DNA from: Arcicella sp043769985
GTDB lineage: Bacteria; Bacteroidota; Bacteroidia; Cytophagales; Spirosomataceae
NCBI GenBank assembly: GCA_043769985.1
Contig: JAYVIV010000147.1
Coordinates: 1 to 19,601, forward strand
Direction: 5' to 3'
Length of the DNA: 19,601 bases
Part shown: piece by piece, positions 6,734 through 12,941 of the stretch
Numbering within the stretch: position 1 is the stretch's first letter
How the letters are laid out: each line of letters starts with the position of its first letter
Translations under genes and position numbers: made by a program
Notes under the pieces: model-generated
Seen by the model: the letters and a program-made list of their open reading frames with translations, nothing else
The model's database searches: none
Told to the model about the DNA's origin: nothing

Positions 6734-6786
6734 AAAAAGGGGTAATTCAAATAAAAAAATAATTTTTATTTGAATTACCCCTTTTT
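6734..6786. terminator. Terminator of the CorA gene, 24-bp perfect stem
   Basis: Positions 6734-6757 and 6763-6786 are perfect reverse complements around a 5-nt loop. A/T runs at both ends flank a GGGG/CCCC base. On the minus strand it begins 25 bases after the CorA stop codon. Confidence 0.9.
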
Positions 6787-6811
6787 AGGTATTTTTTATG
6801 AAAACTGATAT

Positions 6812-7882
6812 TTACAACCAATTTTTTTTCTTAAAATATAGCAACATGGTAGCCACTAAAACCAACATAAATCCCCAAACATAATAATATCCATTTTGCC
6901 AATGAAGTTCAGGGATGTTGTCAAAATTCATTCCGTAGATACCGGCTATGAAAGTTAAGGGCATAAAAATTACTGAAATAACCGTCAAAACTTTCATGAC
7001 ATTATTCATTCGATTGCCTGCTTGAGAGAGATACAAATCCATTAATGAAGCCACCAATTCTCGATAGGAATCAATGGTTTCTAATACTTGCGTCACGTGG
7101 TCATGAACGTCACGTAAATACAAGGCAGTATTGGGTGTGATGAGAGGAGCCTCTTCCCTGATTAAGTTAGAGAGCATATCTCTAAGTGGAAAAACAATCT
7201 TTCGCATGAGCATTAATTCACGTTTCATCGCATAAATATCAGTCATAGATTTTTGTCTGGTTGTTTTAACTATTTCATCTTCAAGACGCTCAATATTTTC
7301 AGAAATTTGTTCCAAAACAACGAAATAATTATCAACAACCAAATCCATCAAAGCATACAATAGATAATCAGCTCCATTTTTACGAGTTTTGCCAGCGGAG
7401 GCTTTCAATCGTTGCGTTATGGGTTCAAATATTTCCCGTGTTCGTTCTTCTTGAAAGGTAATTAAATAATTTGAGCCTAAAACAAAACTCAAATGTTCTA
7501 CTTCAATTTCACGAGTATAAGGATTATATTCGATCATTTTGAAGGTTACAAAAAGTTGGTCATTGTTATAATACTCAAACTTTGGTTTTTGTTGAGAATT
7601 CAAAATATCTTCCATCACCAAAGGATGTAAATCAAATACTTTTCCCACCGTTTCTATGACTTTGGGTTCGTGAATACCATCAATATTGAGCCAATACGTT
7701 TTGTCAGGCTCTAATTTGAGTTGAAAGTCTAATAATTTGGGAAAAATGTGCATTTTATAATTTCCAAGATTATATTCAGACCAATAAACTTTTGTGTCAA
7801 ATTTTACTTCCTCGCCTACGTATGTGAGCGTTCCTGGTGAAGTGCCAAGATTGGTATTCTGTATTTTCAATCGATTTGCCAT
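6812..7882 (-). CDS. corA: CorA-family Mg2+/Co2+ transport protein
   Basis: CorA is a pentameric cation channel of the cytoplasmic membrane, mainly importing Mg2+. The chosen ATG at 7882 gives 356 residues. A large cytoplasmic alpha/beta and long-helix domain is followed by TM1 ending in the hallmark YGMN motif (316-319), a short loop with ELHW, and TM2 ending in the basic tail KKKNWL. The reading frame stays open to a TTG at 7933. That extension is rejected because a promoter for the divergent gene overlaps it and the internal ATG starts a normal CorA N-terminus. Magnesium is the usual substrate; the sequence alone does not exclude Co2+, Ni2+ or Zn2+ efflux-type relatives. Confidence 0.92.
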   Translation of the reverse strand: MANRLKIQNTNLGTSPGTLTYVGEEVKFDTKVYWSEYNLGNYKMHIFPKLLDFQLKLEPDKTYWLNIDGIHEPKVIETVGKVFDLHPLVMEDILNSQQKPKFEYYNNDQLFVTFKMIEYNPYTREIEVEHLSFVLGSNYLITFQEERTREIFEPITQRLKASAGKTRKNGADYLLYALMDLVVDNYFVVLEQISENIERLEDEIVKTTRQKSMTDIYAMKRELMLMRKIVFPLRDMLSNLIREEAPLITPNTALYLRDVHDHVTQVLETIDSYRELVASLMDLYLSQAGNRMNNVMKVLTVISVIFMPLTFIAGIYGMNFDNIPELHWQNGYYYVWGFMLVLVATMLLYFKKKNWL

Positions 7883-7919
7883 TGTTAAAAAATTTGTATT
7901 CTGGTAAATTAAAAAAGGA

Positions 7920-7951
7920 TTGGCATTAATCAAATTCGAGCCTTAATTTTG
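7920..7951 (+). promoter_or_regulatory. Promoter of the serine hydrolase gene
   Basis: TTGG at 7920-7923 and TAATTTTG at 7944-7951 match the Bacteroidota -33/-7 form with a ~20-base spacer. Transcription would begin near 7958, 38 bases before the GTG start. Confidence 0.6.
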
Positions 7952-7995
7952 CGTTATAAAATGGACCACCACAACATTATAAATCCTTACAAACC

Positions 7996-9228
7996 GTGAT
8001 ACTTTTGAAGATTACAAAATACGTCCTAATTTTTAGTTTTATAGTAGGTTTTGCCATTGTTTCTTGCTCACACCAACCAAGCAAACTATCGGAGGAACCT
8101 GGTAATAGTGTAGTGATTCATAATGATAGCATTTCACGTCTTTTTGATGCAAAAGTTGCGGCAAAAAAGGCAATAAAACTGGATACTTTTTTTAAGAAGT
8201 TGCATAAATATAGTGGTTTTAATGGTGCTGTGTTGGTGTCTCAGAACGGTAAAATTATATATAAACATGGCTTCGGGTATTCAAGTTTTTCAAGAAAAGA
8301 TTCTAATACAACTCAAACGCAATTTCAATTAGCTTCTGTTTCAAAACAGTTTACGGCTATTGCTATTATGCAATTGCACGAAAAAGGTTTGGTTGATTAT
8401 GATGCCCCCGTTTATAAATATATCCCAAGTTTTCCTTATGATTCTTCTATTACCATTAGAAGTTTATTGACACATCGTTCGGGTATTCCAAATTATGTGT
8501 ATTGTTTAGATAAAATAGTGAACAAAAAAGTACCAATGTCCAACGACCAAGTGGTCAACTTATTTGCTCAGTATCGCCCAGGCATTAACTATTTGCCTAA
8601 TTCACGGTTCAGTTATAATAATTCCAACTATGTTTTACTGGCTTATATTGTTGAAAAATTATCGGGTATGAATTTTAGAGATTATGCTCAGAAACACCTT
8701 TTTGCACCCGCAGGAATGTCTCGAAGTTTCATTTATGACCCTTCTAAATCAGACCAAATGGCAACGGCAGCTGTTGGATATGTGCCAAGAAGAAATGGAT
8801 TTTGGCAAGTTCCATTCGACCATTTAGATGGTGCAACGGGGGATAAAGGGGTTTATTCAACCGTTGAAGATATGTTTAAATGGGATATGGCGTTGAACTC
8901 TGAGAAATTAGTAAAAATGAAAACCCTTGATGAAGCATTTCAACCCGCCCACACTTTCAAATTTGCAACTAATAGAAATTATGGTTTTGGTTGGCGTTTG
9001 CAGTTATTGGATGATGGTTCTTGGATGACTTTTCACACGGGGTGGTGGCATGGTTTCAAGAATTATTATATGCACAACAATCGTGATAATTCATCTATAA
9101 TTATTCTTCAAAACGTTGCTAATCGTGCCTTAGGACGTATTAAAGTTGCTCAGTCAATTCTTTATCCAGAGAAGGCTTGGTATTTTATGAGTGGGGAAGG
9201 GCTTCCAGAGGAATTGGAGGGTGAGTAA
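7996..9228 (+). CDS. Beta-lactamase-fold serine hydrolase, predicted lipoprotein
   Basis: This 410-residue protein belongs to the class C beta-lactamase/PBP-like serine hydrolase family. The three active-site elements are present in order: SVSK (114-117, nucleophile Ser114 and Lys117), YNN (207-209, the Y-x-N motif) and HTG (347-349, in place of KTG). The N-terminus is a lipoprotein signal with lipobox IVSC (Cys24), so it is probably anchored to a membrane facing the periplasm or surface. Family members include D-aminopeptidases, esterases and PBP4-like carboxypeptidases; resistance to beta-lactams should not be assumed. The start is GTG at 7996, because no in-frame ATG exists near the signal peptide; TTG at 8005 is a weaker alternative. 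A short ORF from ATG 7962 ends at this start but is out of frame. Confidence 0.88.
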   Translation: MILLKITKYVLIFSFIVGFAIVSCSHQPSKLSEEPGNSVVIHNDSISRLFDAKVAAKKAIKLDTFFKKLHKYSGFNGAVLVSQNGKIIYKHGFGYSSFSRKDSNTTQTQFQLASVSKQFTAIAIMQLHEKGLVDYDAPVYKYIPSFPYDSSITIRSLLTHRSGIPNYVYCLDKIVNKKVPMSNDQVVNLFAQYRPGINYLPNSRFSYNNSNYVLLAYIVEKLSGMNFRDYAQKHLFAPAGMSRSFIYDPSKSDQMATAAVGYVPRRNGFWQVPFDHLDGATGDKGVYSTVEDMFKWDMALNSEKLVKMKTLDEAFQPAHTFKFATNRNYGFGWRLQLLDDGSWMTFHTGWWHGFKNYYMHNNRDNSSIIILQNVANRALGRIKVAQSILYPEKAWYFMSGEGLPEELEGE

Positions 9229-9249
9229 GGAGTTGACAAGACACAATCC

Positions 9250-9278
9250 TTGAAATTAGAGAATAATGCTTATATTTG
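9250..9278 (+). promoter_or_regulatory. Promoter of the Rpn-type nuclease gene
   Basis: TTG at 9250-9252 and TATATTTG at 9271-9278, with an 18-base spacer, fit the Bacteroidota promoter form. The predicted transcript start lies about 13 bases before the ATG at 9298. Confidence 0.6.
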
Positions 9279-9297
9279 AATCTGAAAATACTTGATA

Positions 9298-10209
9298 ATG
9301 ATAATCGCAAATCCAATATACGACGTAGTTTTTAAAAAATTAATGGAAAACGAAAAGGTTGCCAAATTCTTTATTGGAACACTTTTAGGTGATAATATTG
9401 AGACTATTGAAGTGAAGCCACAGGAATATACCTACGACGGAGAGATTGATATTAATGACGCAACGGTAAGAGCAGCACTTGAAAAAAGAGTAATGGAACG
9501 TTTATCAATCAGGGTGTATCGACTTGATTTTGTTGCGACAATTAAAACTGGAAGTGGTGAGATTAAAAAAGTTTTAATAGAAATCCAAAAGGCCAATAAT
9601 GAAATTGATTTGATGCGTTTTAGAAATTATTTAGCTGAACAATATAAAAAAGAAGACACAATTAATAATAAAAGAGTAATACTACCTATTACAACCATCT
9701 ATATTCTCGGTTTCAATTTGCCCGAAATAGATACGCCTTGCCTAAAAGTTGAAAGAAACTATCGAGATTTGATAAATCAAAAAGAGATTTTAAACAAGAG
9801 TGATTTTGTAGAAAAACTTTCGCATGATAGCTATGTTGTGCAGATAGATAGAATCACAGGTCGTTATCAGACTCGTTTGGACAAGCTTCTGAGTGTTTTT
9901 GAACAAACAAATTTTGTAGAAAATAGTAAAATAATCAAAGAGTTTAATCACGAAACGGATGTAGAGGAAATGAGAATCATAACTGATATTTTGCATCATT
10001 CTGGAACAAATCCAAGTGAAAAAAAGAAAATAGAAAATGAACAAGAAGCAATAAGAACAATAAACGCTTTTTTTGAAACTGAAAGAGAGAATTTTATTCA
10101 AGCATTGAGTGAAAAAGACCAAGCATTGAGTGAGAAAGACCAAGCAATGGAACAAATGAAAAAGGAGATGGCAGAACTTAAAAGACAACTCGCCAACTCA
10201 AAACAATAA
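9298..10209 (+). CDS. Rpn-family PD-(D/E)XK nuclease (putative transposase-related)
   Basis: This 303-residue protein, starting at ATG 9298, opens with ANPIYDVVFKKLM, the characteristic start of Rpn/PDDEXK_2 proteins. The nuclease core is RLDF (Asp77) followed by the IEIQK motif (Glu95, Gln97, Lys98), then MRFRNYLAEQY (106-116). In E. coli, Rpn proteins are DNA endonucleases that promote RecA-independent recombination, and in Bacteroidota they occur as many paralogs. The C-terminal third is a charged coiled coil ending in KKEMAELKRQLANSKQ, with the heptad ALSEKDQ repeated exactly twice (269-282). The TTG two codons upstream is rejected in favour of the ATG. There are no terminal inverted repeats around it, so it is a stand-alone gene and not an intact element. 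Confidence 0.85.
   Translation: MIIANPIYDVVFKKLMENEKVAKFFIGTLLGDNIETIEVKPQEYTYDGEIDINDATVRAALEKRVMERLSIRVYRLDFVATIKTGSGEIKKVLIEIQKANNEIDLMRFRNYLAEQYKKEDTINNKRVILPITTIYILGFNLPEIDTPCLKVERNYRDLINQKEILNKSDFVEKLSHDSYVVQIDRITGRYQTRLDKLLSVFEQTNFVENSKIIKEFNHETDVEEMRIITDILHHSGTNPSEKKKIENEQEAIRTINAFFETERENFIQALSEKDQALSEKDQAMEQMKKEMAELKRQLANSKQ
10102..10143 (+). repeat. Two-copy 21-bp tandem repeat in the nuclease gene
   Basis: The units 10102-10122 and 10123-10143 differ at one base and each encodes ALSEKDQ. Unit length equals seven codons, one coiled-coil heptad, so gain or loss of a unit keeps the frame and helix register. Confidence 0.9.
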
Positions 10210-10220
10210 AAAAACCAAAA

Positions 10221-10253
10221 TTTTCGTTTAATCACAAAATAATACTAATTTTA
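10221..10253 (+). promoter_or_regulatory. Weak promoter-like sequence before the NTF2-like gene
   Basis: TTTTCG at 10221-10226 and TAATTTTA at 10246-10253 approximate the Bacteroidota promoter with one mismatch in the -7 box. The position, 28 bases before the ATG, is suitable, and no terminator separates the gene from the nuclease gene upstream. Confidence 0.35.
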
Positions 10254-10280
10254 GGCGTAAAACCTAAACGCAATCCAATC

Positions 10281-10823
10281 ATGAAGACTTCAAAAATCAT
10301 CCTCTTTTTGTTTTTTATTTCGGTAAGTATCGTGGCTGTCAAAGCACAGTCGGAAGATGAAGCCGTTAAAATGTGTGTCAATAATTACCTTGATGGGGTT
10401 TCAAAGGGTGATGTTGCTAAATTAAATCAGGCTTTTCATCCTACTGCAATATTAAGGACAGTTAGTGCAACGGGTGTAATTCAAGATATTCCAGTAGCAA
10501 AATTTGTAGCTTCAATGCCCGCAGGTGGGATTTCTACGAAAGGTGGTTCCACGAAAATGGTTTCATATTCTTATGTAGGCGTATCGGCTTTGGCAACGGT
10601 TGAACTACTTTTTGGAGATTTTAAATACATTGATTTATTGAGTATGTTGAAGTTTGGCAACGAGTGGAAAATTGTGAGTCGTGTTTTTAGTCGTGCTGAA
10701 TTAGATGCCCAAGTGAAAGGAATGGGAGTAAGTTCGTCAATGGCAACTGCATCAGCCCCAGTCAAAGCTGCAAAGAAGACTTCAACGGCAAACGTAAAAC
10801 CAAAATCAGATGATGGTTGGTAG
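10281..10823 (+). CDS. Secreted NTF2-like (putative lumazine-binding) protein
   Basis: This 180-residue protein has a clear signal peptide (1-22, cleaved after AVKA, next residue Gln). A single NTF2/SnoaL-like fold domain follows (about 26-145). Supporting features are the EAVKMCVNNYLDGVSKGD helix, AFHPTAILRTV, and the paired strands ATVELLFGDFKYIDLLSMLK and EWKIVSRVFSR. This is the pattern annotated as the putative lumazine-binding or NTF2-like family in Bacteroidota. A low-complexity Ala/Lys/Ser/Thr tail (150-180) has no recognised motif and looks disordered. No ligand-binding residues can be assigned from sequence alone. The protein is probably periplasmic. It is followed by a strong terminator after 71 bases. 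Confidence 0.78.
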   Translation: MKTSKIILFLFFISVSIVAVKAQSEDEAVKMCVNNYLDGVSKGDVAKLNQAFHPTAILRTVSATGVIQDIPVAKFVASMPAGGISTKGGSTKMVSYSYVGVSALATVELLFGDFKYIDLLSMLKFGNEWKIVSRVFSRAELDAQVKGMGVSSSMATASAPVKAAKKTSTANVKPKSDDGW

Positions 10824-10894
10824 GGATTAGGTATCAGTAATTAGTTACTGTTTATTGGAAATAATGACTGGTTGATTATAAAATAAATAAGCTC

Positions 10895-10924
10895 AAAGCC
10901 CATTTTTTAATGGGCTTTTTGTTT
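10895..10924 (+). terminator. Terminator downstream of the NTF2-like gene
   Basis: A perfect 10-bp stem (10895-10904 with 10909-10918) with a TTTT loop contains GCCC/GGGC and is followed by a T-rich tail. Confidence 0.92.
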
Positions 10925-10927
10925 TAG

Positions 10928-10961
10928 TTTTTGCGAAGAAAAGGATTAATTTCTAACTTTG
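10928..10961 (+). promoter_or_regulatory. Promoter upstream of yebC
   Basis: TTTTTG (10928-10933), a 20-base spacer and TAACTTTG (10954-10961) give one of the best Bacteroidota promoter matches in the window, directly after the terminator of the previous gene. The transcript would have a leader of about 120 nt before the yebC ATG. Confidence 0.65.
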
Positions 10962-11051
10962 TAAAAATGCAAAAAATAGCATTAACGAAAATCAATAATT
11001 TCAAACTAAAATATATTAAGTAGCTGATTATTAGTTTATTACACTAATTTT

Positions 11052-11079
11052 ACCAATAACTAATAACCAATAACTAATC
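11052..11079 (+). repeat. 14-bp tandem repeat in the yebC leader
   Basis: Units 11052-11065 and 11066-11079 (accaataactaat plus one base) match at 13 of 14 positions. A related 14-base word occurs in the opposite orientation at 10834-10847 (tcagtaattagtta against taactaatcactga at 11071-11084), so the pair flanks the terminator/promoter block. Confidence 0.55.
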
Positions 11080-11087
11080 ACTGACTC

Positions 11088-11804
11088 ATGGGAAGAGCAT
11101 TTGAATTTAGAAAAGCCAGAAAATTTAAGAGATGGGGACAAATGGCAAAAACATTTACCAAAATAGGTAAAGATATAGTTATTGCCGTTAAATCGGGGGG
11201 GCCAGACCCACATTCCAATTCACGTTTAAGAGCCATTATTCAGAATGCGAAGGCGGTTAATATGCCTAAGGATAATGTTGAAAGAGCCATAAAAAAGGCT
11301 TCTTCAAAAGATCAAGAGGACTATAAAGAGATTATTTACGAAGGATATGCGGCTCATGGAATAGCCATCTTAGTGGAATGTACTACCGATAATACCAACC
11401 GTAGTATTGCCAACATCAGAAGCCATTTTACAAAATGTGGAGGCACTATTGGCACAACGGGAATGTTAGATTTTATCTTCGACCGTAAATGCGTTTTTAA
11501 AATTGCTAAAACAGAGGAAATCGATACAGAAGAATTAGAATTCGAATTGATTGACTTTGGTGCAGATGAAGTTTTCTTGGATTTAGAAAACAATCAAATC
11601 AATATTTACGGAGAGTTTACGGCTTACGGTTCATTGCAAAAAGTATTAGAAGAAAAAGGTTTTGAACTCTTAGGAGCTGATTTTGAGCGTATCCCAAGTG
11701 ATACTAAAGAAGTTACGGAAGCCCAAATGGCTGACGTTGATAAACTTTTAGAACGTTTGGAGGAAGACGATGATGTTCAAAATGTTTATCATAATATGCG
11801 TTAG
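11088..11804 (+). CDS. yebC: YebC/TACO1-family protein
   Basis: This 238-residue protein is a full-length member of the YebC/PmpR (Transcrip_reg) family. The N-terminal segment MGRAFEFRKARKFKRWGQMA is the Bacteroidota variant of the family start. It continues into TFTKIGKDIVIAVKSGGPDP and LRAIIQNAKAVNMPKDNVERAI, the hallmark region. The C-terminal parts include EGYAAHGIAILVECTTDN and an acidic end. The family was long annotated as a DNA-binding regulator; more recent work links YebC/TACO1 proteins to relief of ribosome stalling at proline-rich sequences. It stands alone, with its own promoter and a terminator about 160 bases downstream. Family confidence is high; the exact role in this organism is inferred. 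Confidence 0.93.
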   Translation: MGRAFEFRKARKFKRWGQMAKTFTKIGKDIVIAVKSGGPDPHSNSRLRAIIQNAKAVNMPKDNVERAIKKASSKDQEDYKEIIYEGYAAHGIAILVECTTDNTNRSIANIRSHFTKCGGTIGTTGMLDFIFDRKCVFKIAKTEEIDTEELEFELIDFGADEVFLDLENNQINIYGEFTAYGSLQKVLEEKGFELLGADFERIPSDTKEVTEAQMADVDKLLERLEEDDDVQNVYHNMR

Positions 11805-11820
11805 TGTAAGCTGGATAGAA

Positions 11821-11962
11821 TTGCAATCACATAGAAAATGATAGGATACATAGTTGCAACCACATAGAAATCATAGGTTACATAGACTTTAATTATAAGT
11901 GGAAGTTAAATTTAAATTTTTCTAAATTTTCTATGTTAACTATCTTATCTATGTGGTTTCAA
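11821..11962. repeat. Three-copy ~32-bp 'cacatag' intergenic repeat (two direct, one inverted)
   Basis: Copies lie at 11821-11853 and 11854-11885 (direct, starting ttgcaa.cacatag and ending acatag) and at 11962-11931 on the minus strand (ttgaaaccacatag to acatag). The inverted copy can pair with either direct copy, forming a long hairpin in the 3' region of the yebC transcript just before its terminator. Similar short words (ccacatag, catagat) are known to me as recurrent intergenic motifs in Bacteroidota genomes. The remaining intergenic stretch 11997-12144 shows no gene or clear structure. Confidence 0.75.
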
Positions 11963-11966
11963 AAAG

Positions 11967-11996
11967 AAAAAAGCCAGAAAATTATCTGGCTTTTTT
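11967..11996 (+). terminator. Terminator downstream of yebC
   Basis: A perfect 12-bp stem (11967-11978 with 11985-11996) surrounds a 6-nt loop, with AGCCAGA/TCTGGCT as its GC-bearing part and a T run at the end. Confidence 0.93.
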
Positions 11997-12144
11997 GCTG
12001 TATTGCTTCTTGCTATTATTTGATAAGAATTCCGTTTGGAATAATTATCGCACAAAAATAGCAATTATTTTAACAATTGAATAGTTTTAATTGTGGATGA
12101 CCGCTTTTTGTATGTAAAAATGGCTCATAATTTATTTAACTTAT

Positions 12145-12876
12145 ATGAGATACTTCATAGAATGTGCTTATCGGGGTACAAAATACAGTGGTTGGCAAAT
12201 TCAAATCAACGCTTTGACTGTTCAAGAAGTGATTGAAAAGGCTTTAACTATACTCGTGAAGCGTGAAATTTTTCTAACGGGAAGCAGTAGGACAGATGCT
12301 GGAGTTCATGCTTATCAACAGTTCGCTCATTTTGAAATGGAAGAAGAAATTCTTAATTGCGAAAATTTAGTCTATCGATTGAATAAAATGATTCCTTTGG
12401 ATATTTCCGTCCAAAAAATCTTTAAAGTTGCAGATGATTATCATTCAAGATTTGAGGCTTTATCTCGGAAATATGAATATCGAATTTCTCGCAAAAAGAA
12501 TCCTTTTCACCGTGGGTTGTCCTATGAATTTAATGGAAACCTGAATATTGATTTAATGAATGATGCTTGTCAAATACTTTTTAGATATATTGACTATCAG
12601 TGTTTTAGCAAAATTAATACCGATGTTTTAACCTTTAACTGTACGATTTTAGAAGCATATTGGAAAGAAAATGATGATGATTTATTAGTCTTTCATATTA
12701 AAGCTAATCGCTTTCTGCGGGGCATGGTTAGAGCAATTGTTGGCACACTGTTGGAAATTGGGATGGGAAAACTTTCAGTCTCAGATTTTGAAGAGATAAT
12801 TCTATCAAAAGACCGAAAAAAAGCGGGAAGGGCAGTACCGGCGGAGGGATTATTTTTGATGGAGGTGAATTACTGA
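12145..12876 (+). CDS. truA: tRNA pseudouridine(38-40) synthase TruA
   Basis: TruA isomerises uridines 38, 39 and 40 in the anticodon stem-loop of many tRNAs to pseudouridine. The 243-residue protein has the normal length and landmarks: the N-terminal YRGTKYSGWQIQ (9-20), the catalytic loop GSSRTDAGVHAYQQ (46-59) with Asp51, the SRKYEYRI segment (107-114), and FLRGMVRAIVGTLLEIG (190-206) near the C-terminus. The start is ATG at 12145, and no leader motif is evident. It is convergent with the large secreted esterase gene across a 65-base gap that holds a hairpin. Confidence 0.95.
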   Translation: MRYFIECAYRGTKYSGWQIQINALTVQEVIEKALTILVKREIFLTGSSRTDAGVHAYQQFAHFEMEEEILNCENLVYRLNKMIPLDISVQKIFKVADDYHSRFEALSRKYEYRISRKKNPFHRGLSYEFNGNLNIDLMNDACQILFRYIDYQCFSKINTDVLTFNCTILEAYWKENDDDLLVFHIKANRFLRGMVRAIVGTLLEIGMGKLSVSDFEEIILSKDRKKAGRAVPAEGLFLMEVNY

Positions 12877-12897
12877 GTATAATTGAATTCGGTTTGA

Positions 12898-12926
12898 ATG
12901 GATGAGCAATTATTTATCTCATCCAT
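12898..12926. terminator. Hairpin between convergent truA and the esterase gene
   Basis: A 9-bp stem (12898-12906 with 12918-12926) and an 11-nt loop sit between two convergent stop codons. Looser pairing continues outward (aattgaat at 12881-12888 with attcaatt at 12940-12947). T runs are poor, so termination efficiency is uncertain. Confidence 0.5.
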
Positions 12927-12941
12927 CTGAATTTCATCTAT

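Noticed and set aside
7883..7933. N-terminal extension of the CorA protein to a TTG codon at 7933
   Set aside because: The extension lacks family similarity and overlaps the promoter of the divergent serine hydrolase gene. The ATG at 7882 gives a normal CorA start.
7996..9228. Annotation of the serine hydrolase as an antibiotic-resistance beta-lactamase
   Set aside because: The SxxK/YxN/HTG pattern is shared by many peptidases and esterases of the fold, and HTG in place of KTG is typical of non-lactamase members.
9790..10188. Minus-strand 132-residue Phe/Cys-rich ORF inside the Rpn-type gene
   Set aside because: It is the antisense shadow of a Lys/Glu-rich coiled-coil coding sequence; no independent support.
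10967..11023. 18-codon ORF just downstream of the yebC promoter
   Set aside because: It has lysine- and asparagine-rich AT-driven composition with no signal peptide, family or conservation evidence, so it is probably just leader sequence.
11821..11962. CRISPR-like array
   Set aside because: The copies are adjacent or inverted without regular unique spacers, and no cas genes are present.
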